Below are positions 38,650 through 47,841 of a DNA stretch of 64,000 nt, one piece after another. The stretch spans positions 186,001 to 250,000 of the forward strand of contig NZ_SGNY01000002.1 of assembly GCF_007002745.1 (NCBI RefSeq), written 5' to 3'. The notes beneath the pieces were generated by a model. That model ran no database searches and was not told the DNA's origin. It saw only the letters and a list, made by a program, of their open reading frames with translations. Within the stretch, counting starts at the first letter, position 1, and every line of letters starts with the position of its first letter. This stretch comes from Martinezella rhizogenes (lineage in GTDB: Bacteria; Pseudomonadota; Alphaproteobacteria; Rhizobiales; Rhizobiaceae). Position numbers and translations under genes: made by a program.

Positions 38650-38790
38650 CTCAGGGCGGGGTGCAATTCCCCACCGGCGGTATCGGGATTTTTCCCGGAG
38701 CCCGCGAGCGCTTCCGGTCTCCAAAGCCGGAAGGTCAGCAGATCCGGTGAGAGGCCGGAGCCGACGGTATAGTCCGGATGGAAGAGGACA
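38650..38790 (+). promoter_or_regulatory. FMN (RFN) riboswitch
   Basis: All conserved RFN blocks are present in order: CAGGGCGGGGTGCAATTCCC, ACCGGCGGT, AGCCCGCGAGCG, GGTCAGCAGATCCGGTGA, CCGGAGCCGACGGT and ATAGTCCGGATGGAAGAG. It binds flavin mononucleotide and turns off the downstream riboflavin gene ribB. A CCCGC/GCGGG hairpin with a short T-run (about 38802-38822) follows and could be the expression platform. Confidence 0.97.
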
Positions 38791-38914
38791 AGGCATAAGA
38801 CGCCCGCGCGTGAGCGGGTTTCGCATTGCATTGTTCGCCCAAGGGATATTTGGCGCTTCTTGAAGCGCGAAAATGCCGCAAAACGGCATAACCCCTTGAA
38901 AGGCTTGAAATAGA

Positions 38915-39556
38915 ATGACCATTGCTAAAATTGAAGACGCGATCGATGCCATTTCCCGTGGCGAGATGGTGATTGTGGTTGACGATGAAGACCGCGAAAA
39001 CGAAGGCGATATCATCGCCGCTTCCGACAGCATCACTCCGCAGCAGATCGCTTTCATGATGAACCATGCGCGCGGGCTGGTCTGCGTCGCCATGCCGGGT
39101 GAGCGCCTCGACGCGCTCGACATTCCGCTGATGGTGTCGCGCAACACCGAATCCCTCAAGACGGCCTTCACCGTCTCGGTGGACTATATTCCGGGCACCA
39201 CGACAGGCATTTCCGCCGCCGACCGGGCAGAGACAGTGCGTGCGCTGGTGTCGGAGGGTTCGCGCCCGGAAGACTTCGCCCGTCCCGGCCACATCTTCCC
39301 GCTGCGCGCCAATCCGCAAGGTGTTCTCGGCCGCACCGGCCACACGGAAGCCGCCGTAGACCTCTGCCGTCTTGCCGGGAAATTCCCGTCCGGCACCATC
39401 TGCGAAGTTGCCAATGACGACGGCACCATGGCCCGCCTGCCCCAGCTCGAAGTCTTCGCCGAACGCCACGGCCTGCTCGTCGTGACGATCAAGGATCTCG
39501 TTGCTTACCTCAAGGGCGAAGTTGTCGAGGACGTGGTGCAGAAGCAGGTTGCGTGA
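38915..39556 (+). CDS. ribB: 3,4-dihydroxy-2-butanone-4-phosphate synthase
   Basis: A 213-residue stand-alone DHBP synthase: ribulose 5-phosphate to dihydroxybutanone phosphate plus formate, in riboflavin synthesis. Mg2+/substrate motif VDDEDRENEGD (22-32) and RPGHIFPLRANPQGVLGRTGHTEAAVDL are complete. There is no fused GTP cyclohydrolase II domain. Controlled by the FMN riboswitch 125 bp upstream. Other rib genes are not adjacent. Confidence 0.97.
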   Translation: MTIAKIEDAIDAISRGEMVIVVDDEDRENEGDIIAASDSITPQQIAFMMNHARGLVCVAMPGERLDALDIPLMVSRNTESLKTAFTVSVDYIPGTTTGISAADRAETVRALVSEGSRPEDFARPGHIFPLRANPQGVLGRTGHTEAAVDLCRLAGKFPSGTICEVANDDGTMARLPQLEVFAERHGLLVVTIKDLVAYLKGEVVEDVVQKQVA

Positions 39557-39584
39557 GCTGCTGCTTGTGGTGTGAATACAAAAA

Positions 39585-39604
39585 CGCCCGGCGCAAGCCG
39601 GGCG
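39585..39604 (-). terminator. Hairpin terminator between converging ribB and SDR genes
   Basis: CGCCCGGC (39585-39592) and GCCGGGCG (39597-39604) with GCAA loop. The five T on the complement (39580-39584) make it a good terminator for the minus-strand operon; on the plus strand it is a hairpin without a U-tract. Confidence 0.7.
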
Positions 39605-39642
39605 TGAAATGCGTAACTGAAGCGCTGAAACCTCTCAGCTCC

Positions 39643-39715
39643 GTCATTCTCGGGCTTGACCCGAGGATCCACAACTCGGCCGCCCATGGATCCTCGGGTC
39701 AAGCCCGAGGATGAC
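39643..39715. repeat. Palindromic intergenic repeat, family A copy 3
   Basis: GTCATTCTCGGGCTTGACCC arm and its mirror ending GAGGATGAC, spacer of about 19 bases; the least diverged copy together with 54693. Confidence 0.9.
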
Positions 39716-39797
39716 GTGGAGTGTGGTGAACCGCCGGTTGGCGCGGACGTTTATGTTCATCAGACCAGTAAGTCAGTACTTCCACGACGCCAAAACC

Positions 39798-40586
39798 CTA
39801 CCAGCAGCAGAAACCGCCATCCACCAGCAGATCCACGCCCGTCACGAAGCTCGCCGCATCTGACAGCAGGAAGATCGCCGGACCGACCATCTCATCGACG
39901 CCCGCCATGCGCTGCATCGGCGTCTGTTCTTCGAACAGCTTGGTCTGATGCACCATCTCCGGCCGCGTATTCATCGGTGTTGCCGTGTAACCCGGCGAGA
40001 TGGTGTTGACGCGAATGCCGCGCCCCACCCACTCCATCGCCATGGATTTCGACATGTGGATGACGCCGGCCTTCGAGGCGTTGTAATGGCACTGCATCAG
40101 CCCGCGATTGACGATGACGCCGGACATGGAGGCAATGTTGACGATTGCACCACGACCGTTCTTCAGCATGGCACTGGCTTCCGCCTGGCAGGAGAGGAAA
40201 ACGCCCTTCAGGTTGATGTCCATCATCGTCTGGAACTGGCTTTCCTCCATCTCCTCGGCTGGATTGGCGTTGGCGATGCCGGCGGCATTGACGGCGAGTG
40301 AAAGCGCGCCAAGCTCGGCCTCAGTACGCGCAACCGCTTCAGTCAATGCCTGCTTGCTGGTGACGTCAGCCGCAATCTGGATCGACTTGCGCCCGGCCTT
40401 GGCGATAAAATCGGCCGTCTGCGCCAGACCGTCATCGGTGCGGCGATCAAGCAGCGCGACATTGGCGCCGGACTGGGCAAGCCCCATGGCGATCCGCTGG
40501 CCGATGCCGGAACCGGCGCCGGTGACGAGAGCCACCTGACCGGCAAGATCGAACAGTTTCGGCGCGTTGAGCGTGATGGTGGACAT
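39798..40586 (-). CDS. Short-chain dehydrogenase/reductase
   Basis: A 262-residue classical SDR. Cofactor motif VTGAGSGIGQ at 21-30, NAAG at about 97, YNASK active-site Tyr-Lys near 160, and Ser in the MSGVI segment. Last gene of a minus-strand operon after a ribose-type ABC importer (14 bp downstream of the ATPase), so probably oxidises or reduces the imported sugar or polyol. Start at ATG 40586 (MSTITLNAPK); a longer frame is an artefact of overlap with the ATPase gene. Confidence 0.9.
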   Translation of the reverse strand: MSTITLNAPKLFDLAGQVALVTGAGSGIGQRIAMGLAQSGANVALLDRRTDDGLAQTADFIAKAGRKSIQIAADVTSKQALTEAVARTEAELGALSLAVNAAGIANANPAEEMEESQFQTMMDINLKGVFLSCQAEASAMLKNGRGAIVNIASMSGVIVNRGLMQCHYNASKAGVIHMSKSMAMEWVGRGIRVNTISPGYTATPMNTRPEMVHQTKLFEEQTPMQRMAGVDEMVGPAIFLLSDAASFVTGVDLLVDGGFCCW

Positions 40587-40600
40587 CGATATTTCCTTCT

Positions 40601-42079
40601 TCAGATGGTTGCCAGTTCCATGACCGAGACGTCGTTGGCCTCGTCGCGGTTGAGGATGCCGGCCTGTTTTCCCTGCGCAAGCACGAGGATGCGGTTCGAA
40701 ACGCCCAGCACTTCTTCCAGATCGGAGCTGACGACGATGACGGCCACACCGTCTTTCGCCAGACCGACGATAATATCGTAGATGCCCGCACGCGCACCCA
40801 CATCGATGCCACGCGTCGGCTCGTCCAGCACCACCACACGCGGATTGCGGGCCAGCCACTTGGCGATGACCACCTTCTGCTGGTTGCCGCCGGAAAGATC
40901 CGATGCCGGCTGTTCGCTGCGGCCCTTCACGCCGAATTTGGCAATAGCCTCTTTGGTAAAGGCGCGCTTGATGCGTGGCGTGATCCAGCCGGTGCCGACG
41001 CGGTCGAGATTGGCATAGATCAGGTTCTCACCGATCTCGTGCTCCACCACCAGCCCCTGCAATTTGCGGTCTTCCGGCACCATGACGATGCCCTTCTCTA
41101 TAGCGTCCGCCGGGCTTTTCAGCGTCAGCGCCTTGCCATCCAGCAGCACCTCACCCGCACTCGTCGGGTCGGCACCGGAAATCGCCCGCACCAGCTCGGT
41201 GCGTCCCGCGCCGATAAGACCGGCGATACCAAGGATTTCACCGGCGCGAACGCCGAAGCTGATGTCGCGGAAGGCATTGGTCGCGCCGGTCAGCCCCTTG
41301 ACCTCCAGCACCATCTTGTCCTGCGGTTCCGGCAGCGCCGGGAACAGGCGCTCCAGCGAGCGGCCGACCATGCTTTCGACGATGGTGCGCACCGGCGTCG
41401 CGCTGTCTGCAAATTCATGCACACGCTCGCCGTCGCGCAACACGACGATACGGTCGGTAATCTGTCTGATTTCTTCCATGCGGTGGGAAATATAGATGAT
41501 GCCGACGCCCTCAGCGCGCAGCTTGCGCACCTGCTCGAACAGCGCCTGCGTTTCCGCGCCGCCAAGTGCCGCCGTCGGCTCATCGAGGATCAGAAGTTTC
41601 GCGTCCAGCGCCAGCGCCTTGGCGATTTCGATCAGCTGCTGGTTGGCGGTGGAAAGGCCGGCCACCTTGCGGGTGGCGGGAATGTGGAGATTGAGGCGCG
41701 CCAGCTGCTGCTGGGCTCTGCGCACCATCTCGGCGCGGTCGATAACGCCGTTCTTCATAAGCCAGCGGCCGATGAACACGTTCTCGGCAATGGAAAGCTC
41801 CGGCAGAAGCTTCAGCTCCTGATGGATGAGCACGATACCCTTATCGATCGCCTCGCGCGGCGATGCAGGCGCGTATGGCTGCCCAAGCCATGTCATCTTG
41901 CCCTCGGACGGCTCACGCGAACCGGCGATGATACCTGACAGCGTGGATTTGCCCGCGCCGTTTTCACCCAGCAACGCCACCACTTCGCCCGGATAGACAT
42001 CGAGATCGACGGCTTTCAGAACCTCAAGCGGACCATAACGTTTGCTGATGCCACGGAGCGAAAGAACCGGCTCGCGCAT
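40601..42079 (-). CDS. Sugar ABC transporter ATP-binding protein (RbsA/XylG type)
   Basis: A 492-residue fused double ATPase. First domain: Walker A GENGAGKST at 38-46, then LSTANQQLIEIAKAL and LLILDEPTAALG; second domain has the degenerate GLIGAGRTE P-loop and LSGGNQQKVVIAKWL with VVLDEPTRGIDVG. It energises the permease encoded upstream. Member of the monosaccharide (CUT2) class. Confidence 0.93.
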   Translation of the reverse strand: MREPVLSLRGISKRYGPLEVLKAVDLDVYPGEVVALLGENGAGKSTLSGIIAGSREPSEGKMTWLGQPYAPASPREAIDKGIVLIHQELKLLPELSIAENVFIGRWLMKNGVIDRAEMVRRAQQQLARLNLHIPATRKVAGLSTANQQLIEIAKALALDAKLLILDEPTAALGGAETQALFEQVRKLRAEGVGIIYISHRMEEIRQITDRIVVLRDGERVHEFADSATPVRTIVESMVGRSLERLFPALPEPQDKMVLEVKGLTGATNAFRDISFGVRAGEILGIAGLIGAGRTELVRAISGADPTSAGEVLLDGKALTLKSPADAIEKGIVMVPEDRKLQGLVVEHEIGENLIYANLDRVGTGWITPRIKRAFTKEAIAKFGVKGRSEQPASDLSGGNQQKVVIAKWLARNPRVVVLDEPTRGIDVGARAGIYDIIVGLAKDGVAVIVVSSDLEEVLGVSNRILVLAQGKQAGILNRDEANDVSVMELATI

Positions 42080-42158
42080 GACGGGACCTCCCAGGACACA
42101 TAAGCAGCGGCAATGCCCAAGCCTTGCGTCCGAAATAACCTAAAGACAAACCAGTGAA

Positions 42159-42190
42159 TGCCCCGCGCATCCCATGGGTCGCGCGGGGCA
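42159..42190 (-). terminator. Intercistronic hairpin after the sugar-binding-protein gene
   Basis: A perfect 10-bp stem (TGCCCCGCGC 42159-42168 with 42181-42190), 6 bases past the binding-protein stop. No U-tract, so it likely protects the upstream message from 3' decay or partially halts transcription, giving more binding protein than ATPase. Confidence 0.6.
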
Positions 42191-42196
42191 GCAGGA

Positions 42197-43126
42197 TCAG
42201 GGATGGTTGGCGATGAAGCCTTCGACATTTTCCTTTGTCGTCAGCGTCGCATCGGAGAGCTGCACGGCCGGAACCTTCTCGCCACCGACGATCTTGACGG
42301 CCATTTCGACAGCCATGCGGCCCATCTTCTGGGTCTGCTGCGTCGCGGTCACGTCGAACACGCCGTTCTTCAGCGCTTCAAGCGCTGCCGTATCACCATC
42401 AAAGCCGCCAACGACGATCTTCTGCGAAGGGTTGGCGACCTTGATCGCCTGCGCCGCGCCGAGCGCCAGACCGTCGGCCTGTGCAAAGACGATGGAAACA
42501 TCCGGATTGGCCTGCAGCATGTTCTGCATGATCTGGAAGCCTTCATCCTGGCTCCACATGTTGGACCACTGTTCGGCGACGATCTTCACGCCGGAATTGG
42601 CGTTTACCGATTCCATGCAGCCCTTGGTGCGGTCCACTTCCGGTGTCGTGCCCTTCTGGCCATGGATGATGACCATCTTGCCCGAACCACCGGCCTGCTT
42701 GATGATGTAATCGCAAACCGCCTTGGCGGAGGCGACGGAATCGGTGGCAAGGAAGGTATCGCCCGGCGCGCCATCGGCATTGCGGTCGATGTTGATGACC
42801 GGAACGCCGGCGGCCTTTGCAAGCTTTACCGGAACGGTCGCGGCGGCGGCACCGGCCGGAATGTAGATCAGCGCATCGATGTTCTGGGTCAGCAGATCCT
42901 GGATCTGGTTCACCTGCGTCGGGCCATCGCCCTTGGCGTCAACGGTGACGACGGCAATGCCGCGCGTCTTGGCTTCGGCTTCAACGGCCTGCTTGATCTG
43001 GTTGAAGAAGTTCGCCTGCAGATTGGCGACGGCAAGGCCGATCTTCTTGACTTCGGCGGCATTGGCCTGGCCGAGCGACATGGCGAGAAGGGCGGCGGAT
43101 GTCAGCAGAATGCGTGAAAATTTCAT
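42197..43126 (-). CDS. Sugar ABC transporter, periplasmic binding protein (RbsB-like)
   Basis: A 309-residue peripla_BP-4-type binding protein with signal peptide (cleavage near 23, ANA-A). Blocks: IGLAVANLQANFFNQIKQAVEAEAK, NIDALIYIPAGAAAA, VPVINIDRNADGAPGDTF, IVVGGFDGDTAALEAL. The D-R and D-A ligand residues match ribose/allose/polyol binders, but the ligand is not readable. Start at ATG 43126 after a GGAGGAAT site. Operon order permease, binding protein, ATPase, SDR. Confidence 0.92.
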   Translation of the reverse strand: MKFSRILLTSAALLAMSLGQANAAEVKKIGLAVANLQANFFNQIKQAVEAEAKTRGIAVVTVDAKGDGPTQVNQIQDLLTQNIDALIYIPAGAAAATVPVKLAKAAGVPVINIDRNADGAPGDTFLATDSVASAKAVCDYIIKQAGGSGKMVIIHGQKGTTPEVDRTKGCMESVNANSGVKIVAEQWSNMWSQDEGFQIMQNMLQANPDVSIVFAQADGLALGAAQAIKVANPSQKIVVGGFDGDTAALEALKNGVFDVTATQQTQKMGRMAVEMAVKIVGGEKVPAVQLSDATLTTKENVEGFIANHP

Positions 43127-43258
43127 GATTATTCCTCCATTTGTTGATTGTTGACCTTCGGGCAGATCAAACCTCCTCCCCTCCGGCCGTTTTTCACGCC
43201 TCCCATGCCGGGAGGGTCGTTTATTGCGCGGACGGCTCTTCGCCATCCGCAGGCAAAT

Positions 43259-44239
43259 TCAGCTTCTGCGGCGACGCAAGGTTTCAGCACCCACGGCCAG
43301 CACGATGACCACACCGATGATGACCTGCTGCAAAAAGGGAGAGACGTTGAGCAGATTGAGGCCATTGCGCAGCACGCCGATGATCAGCACGCCGATGAGG
43401 GTGCCGCCAATACCGCCCGCACCGCCCGAAAGTGAGGTTCCGCCGATGACGACAGCCGCAATCGTATCCAGCTCGTAACCAAAGCCGCTTGAGGGCTGCA
43501 CCGAGTCGAGACGTGCCGCAAGAACGATGCCGGCCAGACCGGCCAGAACCGCACAGGCGACATAAACGCAGATCGTCACCAGCGGCACATTGATGCCGGC
43601 AAGACGCGCCACTTCCGGGTTGCCGCCAACAGCATAAACCGTGCGGCCTTCGGAGCGGAAACGCAGGAAAATCCAGGTAACAAGCACCACGACCAGCATC
43701 AGCAGCACGGTTGCGGTCAACACGCCGAAATGGCGCTCAATCGCCAGCATCATGAACCAGTCAGGAAAACCGACGATCTGCTGTCCATCGGTGATCATAT
43801 TGGCGAGACCGCGGGCCACCGACATCATCGCCAGCGTGGCAATGAAAGCAGGCACCCGAAAGGCCGTCACCAGAATACCGACCACGAGGCCGCAGGCGGC
43901 AGAGGCGACAAGCGCCAGCACGATGGCCATGCCCATCGGCATGCCCGCGACATTGGCCGTCCAGCCCATGATCATCATCGACAGCGCCAGCACCGAGCCG
44001 ACGGACAGATCGATGCCGCCAAGCAGGATCACGAAGGTCATGCCGACGGCCATGATGCCGAGCACGGTGATCTGGTCGAGAATGTTGAGCCCGTTTCGGA
44101 GCGACAGGAAGTTCTCGCTGGCGAAAGTCAAAAAGACACACAGCAGCAGCAGGCCCAAAAGCGGTCCGGTCGCACCACTCAGCCAGGCAAGCGGGCTCCT
44201 GGTGTGCGTGACCCCCTCATTGCGTTCAAGCGCGGACAT
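43259..44239 (-). CDS. Sugar ABC transporter permease (RbsC-like)
   Basis: A 326-residue inner-membrane permease with eight to ten helices. Family blocks: LGGIDLSVGSVLALS, YAVGGNPEVARLAGINV and GTSLSGGAGGIGGTLIGVLIIGVLRNGLNLL. First gene of the minus-strand transport operon, divergent from the split transketolase over 230 bp. The 132 bp between it and the binding-protein gene contain a CCTCCC/GGGAGG hairpin near 43200. Confidence 0.93.
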   Translation of the reverse strand: MSALERNEGVTHTRSPLAWLSGATGPLLGLLLLCVFLTFASENFLSLRNGLNILDQITVLGIMAVGMTFVILLGGIDLSVGSVLALSMMIMGWTANVAGMPMGMAIVLALVASAACGLVVGILVTAFRVPAFIATLAMMSVARGLANMITDGQQIVGFPDWFMMLAIERHFGVLTATVLLMLVVVLVTWIFLRFRSEGRTVYAVGGNPEVARLAGINVPLVTICVYVACAVLAGLAGIVLAARLDSVQPSSGFGYELDTIAAVVIGGTSLSGGAGGIGGTLIGVLIIGVLRNGLNLLNVSPFLQQVIIGVVIVLAVGAETLRRRRS

Positions 44240-44280
44240 GGCTCCTCCCGATGACTGTCTTGCATTTTTTAAACCGATTA

Positions 44281-44292
44281 GAATAATTATTC
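44281..44292. promoter_or_regulatory. Candidate operator in the divergent sugar-locus promoter
   Basis: GAATAATTATTC is a perfect 12-bp palindrome in the 230-bp region between the permease (minus) and transketolase (plus) genes. The neighbourhood also has ATGCATAAATATTCA (44431-) as a possible second half-site. The SorC-type regulator encoded at 47842 is the obvious candidate binder; this is inference. Confidence 0.4.
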
Positions 44293-44469
44293 ATCGTCGG
44301 CGAAACATGCATAAGCCAGTTGAGAGAAGCTTGTCAATAGGGCTTTAACGGCAATGCCGATACCGCCTGACGATAAACAATCCGCAATTCCATCTTGACA
44401 GAAACGCCATCTCTGCAATTATATAAATAGATGCATAAATATTCACACGCATGTTTTGAAGAGGATTCC

Positions 44470-45279
44470 ATGCAGTCCCAGGAGCTAGAGCGCATTGCGC
44501 GCCAGATTCGCCTTCGCGACGTACAGGCTGTTTTTGAAGCGGGTGCGGGCCATGTCGGCGGCGAAATGTCGGCTATCGACATCATGACGGCCCTTTATTT
44601 CCGCGTCCTGCGCATCTGGCCGGATGATCCGAAGAACCCTGCCCGCGACCGCTTCGTGCTTTCCAAGGGCCATACGGCCTGCGCGCTGTATGTGACGCTT
44701 GCCAAGCGCGGTTTCATCCCGGAAGAGGAAATCTCGACCTTCCTGCAGCCGAATTCGCGCCTCAACGGCCATCCGAATTGTAACAAGGTGCCGGGTGTGG
44801 AAACCAATACCGGCCCGCTCGGCCACGGTCTGCCGGTTGCCGTCGGCATGGCCAAGGCGGCCAAGCTTTCCGGTGCGGACTACCATACCTATGTCATGAC
44901 CGGCGACGGCGAGATGCAGGAAGGCTCCAACTGGGAAGCCATCATGTCCGCCGCGCAATTCGACCTCAACAATCTGACGCTGATCGTCGATCACAACCGC
45001 TTCCAGCAGGGTGCGGCGCTTTCGGAAACCAATGATGTCGCGCCGCTTCGCCCGAAGCTCGAGGCTTTCGGCTGGGAAGTCAGCGAAATCAACGGCAACG
45101 CCATGGCGGAAGTCGTGCCGGCGCTGGAGCATCGCGGCAACCGCCCGCATTGCATCGTCGCCCACACCAACAAGGGTCACGGCATTTCCTTCATGCAGGA
45201 CCGCGTTGACTGGCACCATAAGGTTCCGAGCAGGGAACAATATGAAATCGCCGTCAAAGAACTTTCGGAGACATTGTAA
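44470..45279 (+). CDS. Transketolase-like protein, N-terminal (TPP-binding) subunit
   Basis: A 269-residue split transketolase half. GHVGGEMSAIDIMTALYF, LSKGHTACALYV, NTGPLGHGLPVAVGMA and the TPP/Mg motif GDGEMQEGSNWEA (about 145-157) match the pyrophosphate-binding domain. Start at ATG 44470 (MQSQELERIA). Stop and next ATG overlap by 1 bp, so both halves are made together. Within a carbohydrate locus, it should move a C2 ketol unit of a ketose phosphate; substrate unknown. Confidence 0.9.
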   Translation: MQSQELERIARQIRLRDVQAVFEAGAGHVGGEMSAIDIMTALYFRVLRIWPDDPKNPARDRFVLSKGHTACALYVTLAKRGFIPEEEISTFLQPNSRLNGHPNCNKVPGVETNTGPLGHGLPVAVGMAKAAKLSGADYHTYVMTGDGEMQEGSNWEAIMSAAQFDLNNLTLIVDHNRFQQGAALSETNDVAPLRPKLEAFGWEVSEINGNAMAEVVPALEHRGNRPHCIVAHTNKGHGISFMQDRVDWHHKVPSREQYEIAVKELSETL

Positions 45280-46235
45280 TGAACGCGCCCGTAACCGCCG
45301 CCAAGCTTTATGACTGCCGCGACGCCTTCGCCGAAACGCTGGAAGCGCTGGCCGCCGGCAATGACAGGGTCGTCGCCGTCTGCAACGATTCGGTCGGCTC
45401 CTCCAAGCTCGGCGGCTTCAAGTCGAAATTCCCGGAACGTCTCGTCAATGTCGGCATTGCCGAGCAGAACATGGTCGGCGTCGGCGCCGGTCTCGCCAAT
45501 GGCGGCCAATTACCCTTCGTCTGCGGCGCATCCTGCTTCCTCACCGGCCGCGCGCTGGAGCAGATCAAGGCCGACCTTGCTTATTCCAACGCCAATGTGA
45601 AGCTGATCGGCATCTCCTCGGGCATGGCCTATGGCGAACTCGGCCCGACGCATCATTCCATCGAAGATTTCGCCTGGACCCGCGTTCTGCCGAACCTGCC
45701 GGTCATCGCCCCCTGCGACCGCATCGAAACGGCCGCCGCCGTCAAATGGGCGGCGGACTATGCCGGCCCCTGCTTCCTGCGCCTGTCACGCGTCGGCGTG
45801 CCTGATCTGCTCCCGGAAGGCCATGTCTTCGAACTTGGCCGCGCCAACCTGTTGCGTGAAGGTTCCGACCTGACGTTGATCGCCAATGGCACGCTGACCC
45901 ACCGCATCGTCAAGGCCGCCGATATTCTGGCGAGCCGTGGCGTCAAGGCGCGTGTGCTGAACATGGCGACCGTACGTCCCATCGATGAGGCGGCGATCGT
46001 CGCCGCAGCGAAGGAAACCGGCGCGATCCTGACGGCTGAAGAACATTCGATCTTCGGCGGCCTTGGTTCGGCCATTGCCGAAGTCGTGGTCGAGCAAGCC
46101 CCCGTGCCGATGAAACGTCTCGGCGTTCCCGGCGTCTTCGCTCACACCGGTTCGGCCGAATGGCTGCTGGATGAATTCGGCATGGCGCCGGCCGCCATTG
46201 CGGATGCGGCCGAAGCGCTGATCAAGAGAAAATAA
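45279..46235 (+). CDS. Transketolase-like protein, C-terminal (pyrimidine-binding) subunit
   Basis: A 318-residue partner with the PYR domain (VGIAEQNMVGVGAGLANGG including catalytic Glu, GPTHHSIEDFAWTRVLPNLPV) and the C-terminal transketolase domain (about 190-315). Split transketolases occur both in pentose-phosphate pathways and in special sugar pathways such as apulose-4-phosphate transketolase AptA/AptB; the neighbours (FGGY kinase, SDRs, ABC importer) favour the latter sort of role. Confidence 0.9.
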   Translation: MNAPVTAAKLYDCRDAFAETLEALAAGNDRVVAVCNDSVGSSKLGGFKSKFPERLVNVGIAEQNMVGVGAGLANGGQLPFVCGASCFLTGRALEQIKADLAYSNANVKLIGISSGMAYGELGPTHHSIEDFAWTRVLPNLPVIAPCDRIETAAAVKWAADYAGPCFLRLSRVGVPDLLPEGHVFELGRANLLREGSDLTLIANGTLTHRIVKAADILASRGVKARVLNMATVRPIDEAAIVAAAKETGAILTAEEHSIFGGLGSAIAEVVVEQAPVPMKRLGVPGVFAHTGSAEWLLDEFGMAPAAIADAAEALIKRK

Positions 46236-46348
46236 AGTCTCCTCCCAGAGTCGTCGCGTGTCTTCGGATGCGCGGCGACACCCTTTCTGCAATATCGTCG
46301 TTTAATCGCCGCAAGGCGGAAACGAAAAACTGCCGACGAAAGACTCCC

Positions 46349-47821
46349 ATGATGCGCGCCATTCTATCCATCGATCAGGGCACCACCAATTCCAAGGCCA
46401 TACTCGTCTCGGAAAGCGGAGAGCTGCTGGCGCGCGGCTCATCTCCCGTCGGCATCGCCTATCCGCAGCCCGGTTGGGTGGAACAGGATCCGAACCGCAT
46501 CTGGGCCTCGGTCAGTGAAGCGATCTCCGCCTGCCTCGCCGCCGCGCCCTCTGACATCGATGTCGCGGCCATCGCCATTTCCAACCAGCGCGAATCCGTC
46601 ACCATATGGGATGGCGAGACCGGCGAGCCGCTCGGCCCGGTGCTCAGCTGGCAATGCCGAAGAACGGCGCAAGACTGTGCTGAGCTGATCGAGAAAGGCC
46701 ATTCCGAGCGCGTCATGGCGCTGACCGGCTTGCCGATCGACCCCATGTTTCCCGGCGCAAAAATGCGCTGGCTTCTGGAGCGCGCGCCGAAGGGGCGCAG
46801 GCTCCGCATCGGCACCATCGATAGCTGGCTCATCCATTGCTTCACGGGCGGTAAAGTCCATGCCTGCGACGCCTCCAACGCCGCCCGCAGCCAGGTGCTC
46901 GATCTCAACCGGCAGGTCTGGAGCGATGAGCTTTGCGAGCTCTTCGGCATCGATATCAACACCCTGCCCGATCTGCGCGACAGCAGCGGCGACTTCGGCA
47001 CCACATCGGGCGTTCCCGGTATCAAGGACGGCACACCGATCCTCGCCGCCATCGGCGACAGCCACGCAGCCCTCTTCGGCCACGGCGCCTTCAACCCCGG
47101 CGACGGCAAGGTCACTTTCGGCACCGGCTCATCTGTGATGACCACCCTGCCGCATTTCATCGCGCCCGAACGCGGCATCACCACCACCGTTGCATGGCGG
47201 CTCGGCGGTAAACCGACCTTCGCCTTTGAAGGCAATGTTCTCGTTTCGGCAGCCTCCCTGCCCTGGATGACGGAGATTCTCGGCCTGCCGGATGTCGCCG
47301 CGCTGGTGGAACTCGCCGCCACTGCCGAGCCAAACGGTCCCGGTTTCGTGCCGGCCTTCGTTGGCCTTGGAGCACCCTATTGGGATACCAATGCGCGCGC
47401 CCTGTTCTCGCAGATCAATTTCAGCACCACGCGTGCCCAGATGGCCCGCGCCGTCACCGACTCGATTGCCTTTCAGGTCCATGACGTCTTCGCGGCCATG
47501 CGCGCGCAGTCGCCTTCGGGCTTTGGACGGCTGTTCGTGGATGGCGGGCCGAGCCAGAACCGTTTCCTGATGCAATGCGTTGCCGACATGCTGCAACACC
47601 CCGTCATCCAGCGTGACGCGCCGGAAGCCTCGGCACTGGGTGCCGCCTATCTCGCCGGCCTCGCCCTCGGTGTCTGGAGCGACCTCGATGCCATCGCGGC
47701 GTTGAACAGCAACGGCAACACCATCGCGCCGTCCGCGAGCGAAAACAGCCAGCGGCTCAGCGTCTGGCGCGATGCGATTGCCCGCTCGACCTTGCCTGTA
47801 ACCTCGGGTAATGGTGAATAA
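46349..47821 (+). CDS. FGGY-family carbohydrate kinase
   Basis: A 490-residue sugar/polyol kinase (glycerol/xylulose/apulose kinase superfamily). ILSIDQGTTNSKAILVSESGELLARG is the N-terminal phosphate-1 motif and LFVDGGPSQNRFLMQCVADMLQHPVIQRD the C-terminal adenosine motif. Probably phosphorylates the ketose produced by the SDRs, feeding the split transketolase. Start at the ATG-ATG pair at 46349; the earlier in-frame ATG at 46268 gives an unlikely basic leader. Confidence 0.92.
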   Translation: MMRAILSIDQGTTNSKAILVSESGELLARGSSPVGIAYPQPGWVEQDPNRIWASVSEAISACLAAAPSDIDVAAIAISNQRESVTIWDGETGEPLGPVLSWQCRRTAQDCAELIEKGHSERVMALTGLPIDPMFPGAKMRWLLERAPKGRRLRIGTIDSWLIHCFTGGKVHACDASNAARSQVLDLNRQVWSDELCELFGIDINTLPDLRDSSGDFGTTSGVPGIKDGTPILAAIGDSHAALFGHGAFNPGDGKVTFGTGSSVMTTLPHFIAPERGITTTVAWRLGGKPTFAFEGNVLVSAASLPWMTEILGLPDVAALVELAATAEPNGPGFVPAFVGLGAPYWDTNARALFSQINFSTTRAQMARAVTDSIAFQVHDVFAAMRAQSPSGFGRLFVDGGPSQNRFLMQCVADMLQHPVIQRDAPEASALGAAYLAGLALGVWSDLDAIAALNSNGNTIAPSASENSQRLSVWRDAIARSTLPVTSGNGE

Positions 47822-47841
47822 AAATTCACCCTGGAGGGCTT

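Noticed and set aside
38491-39171. Minus-strand frame across the FMN riboswitch and ribB start
   Set aside because: It runs through a conserved structured RNA and antisense of ribB; no ribosome-binding site.
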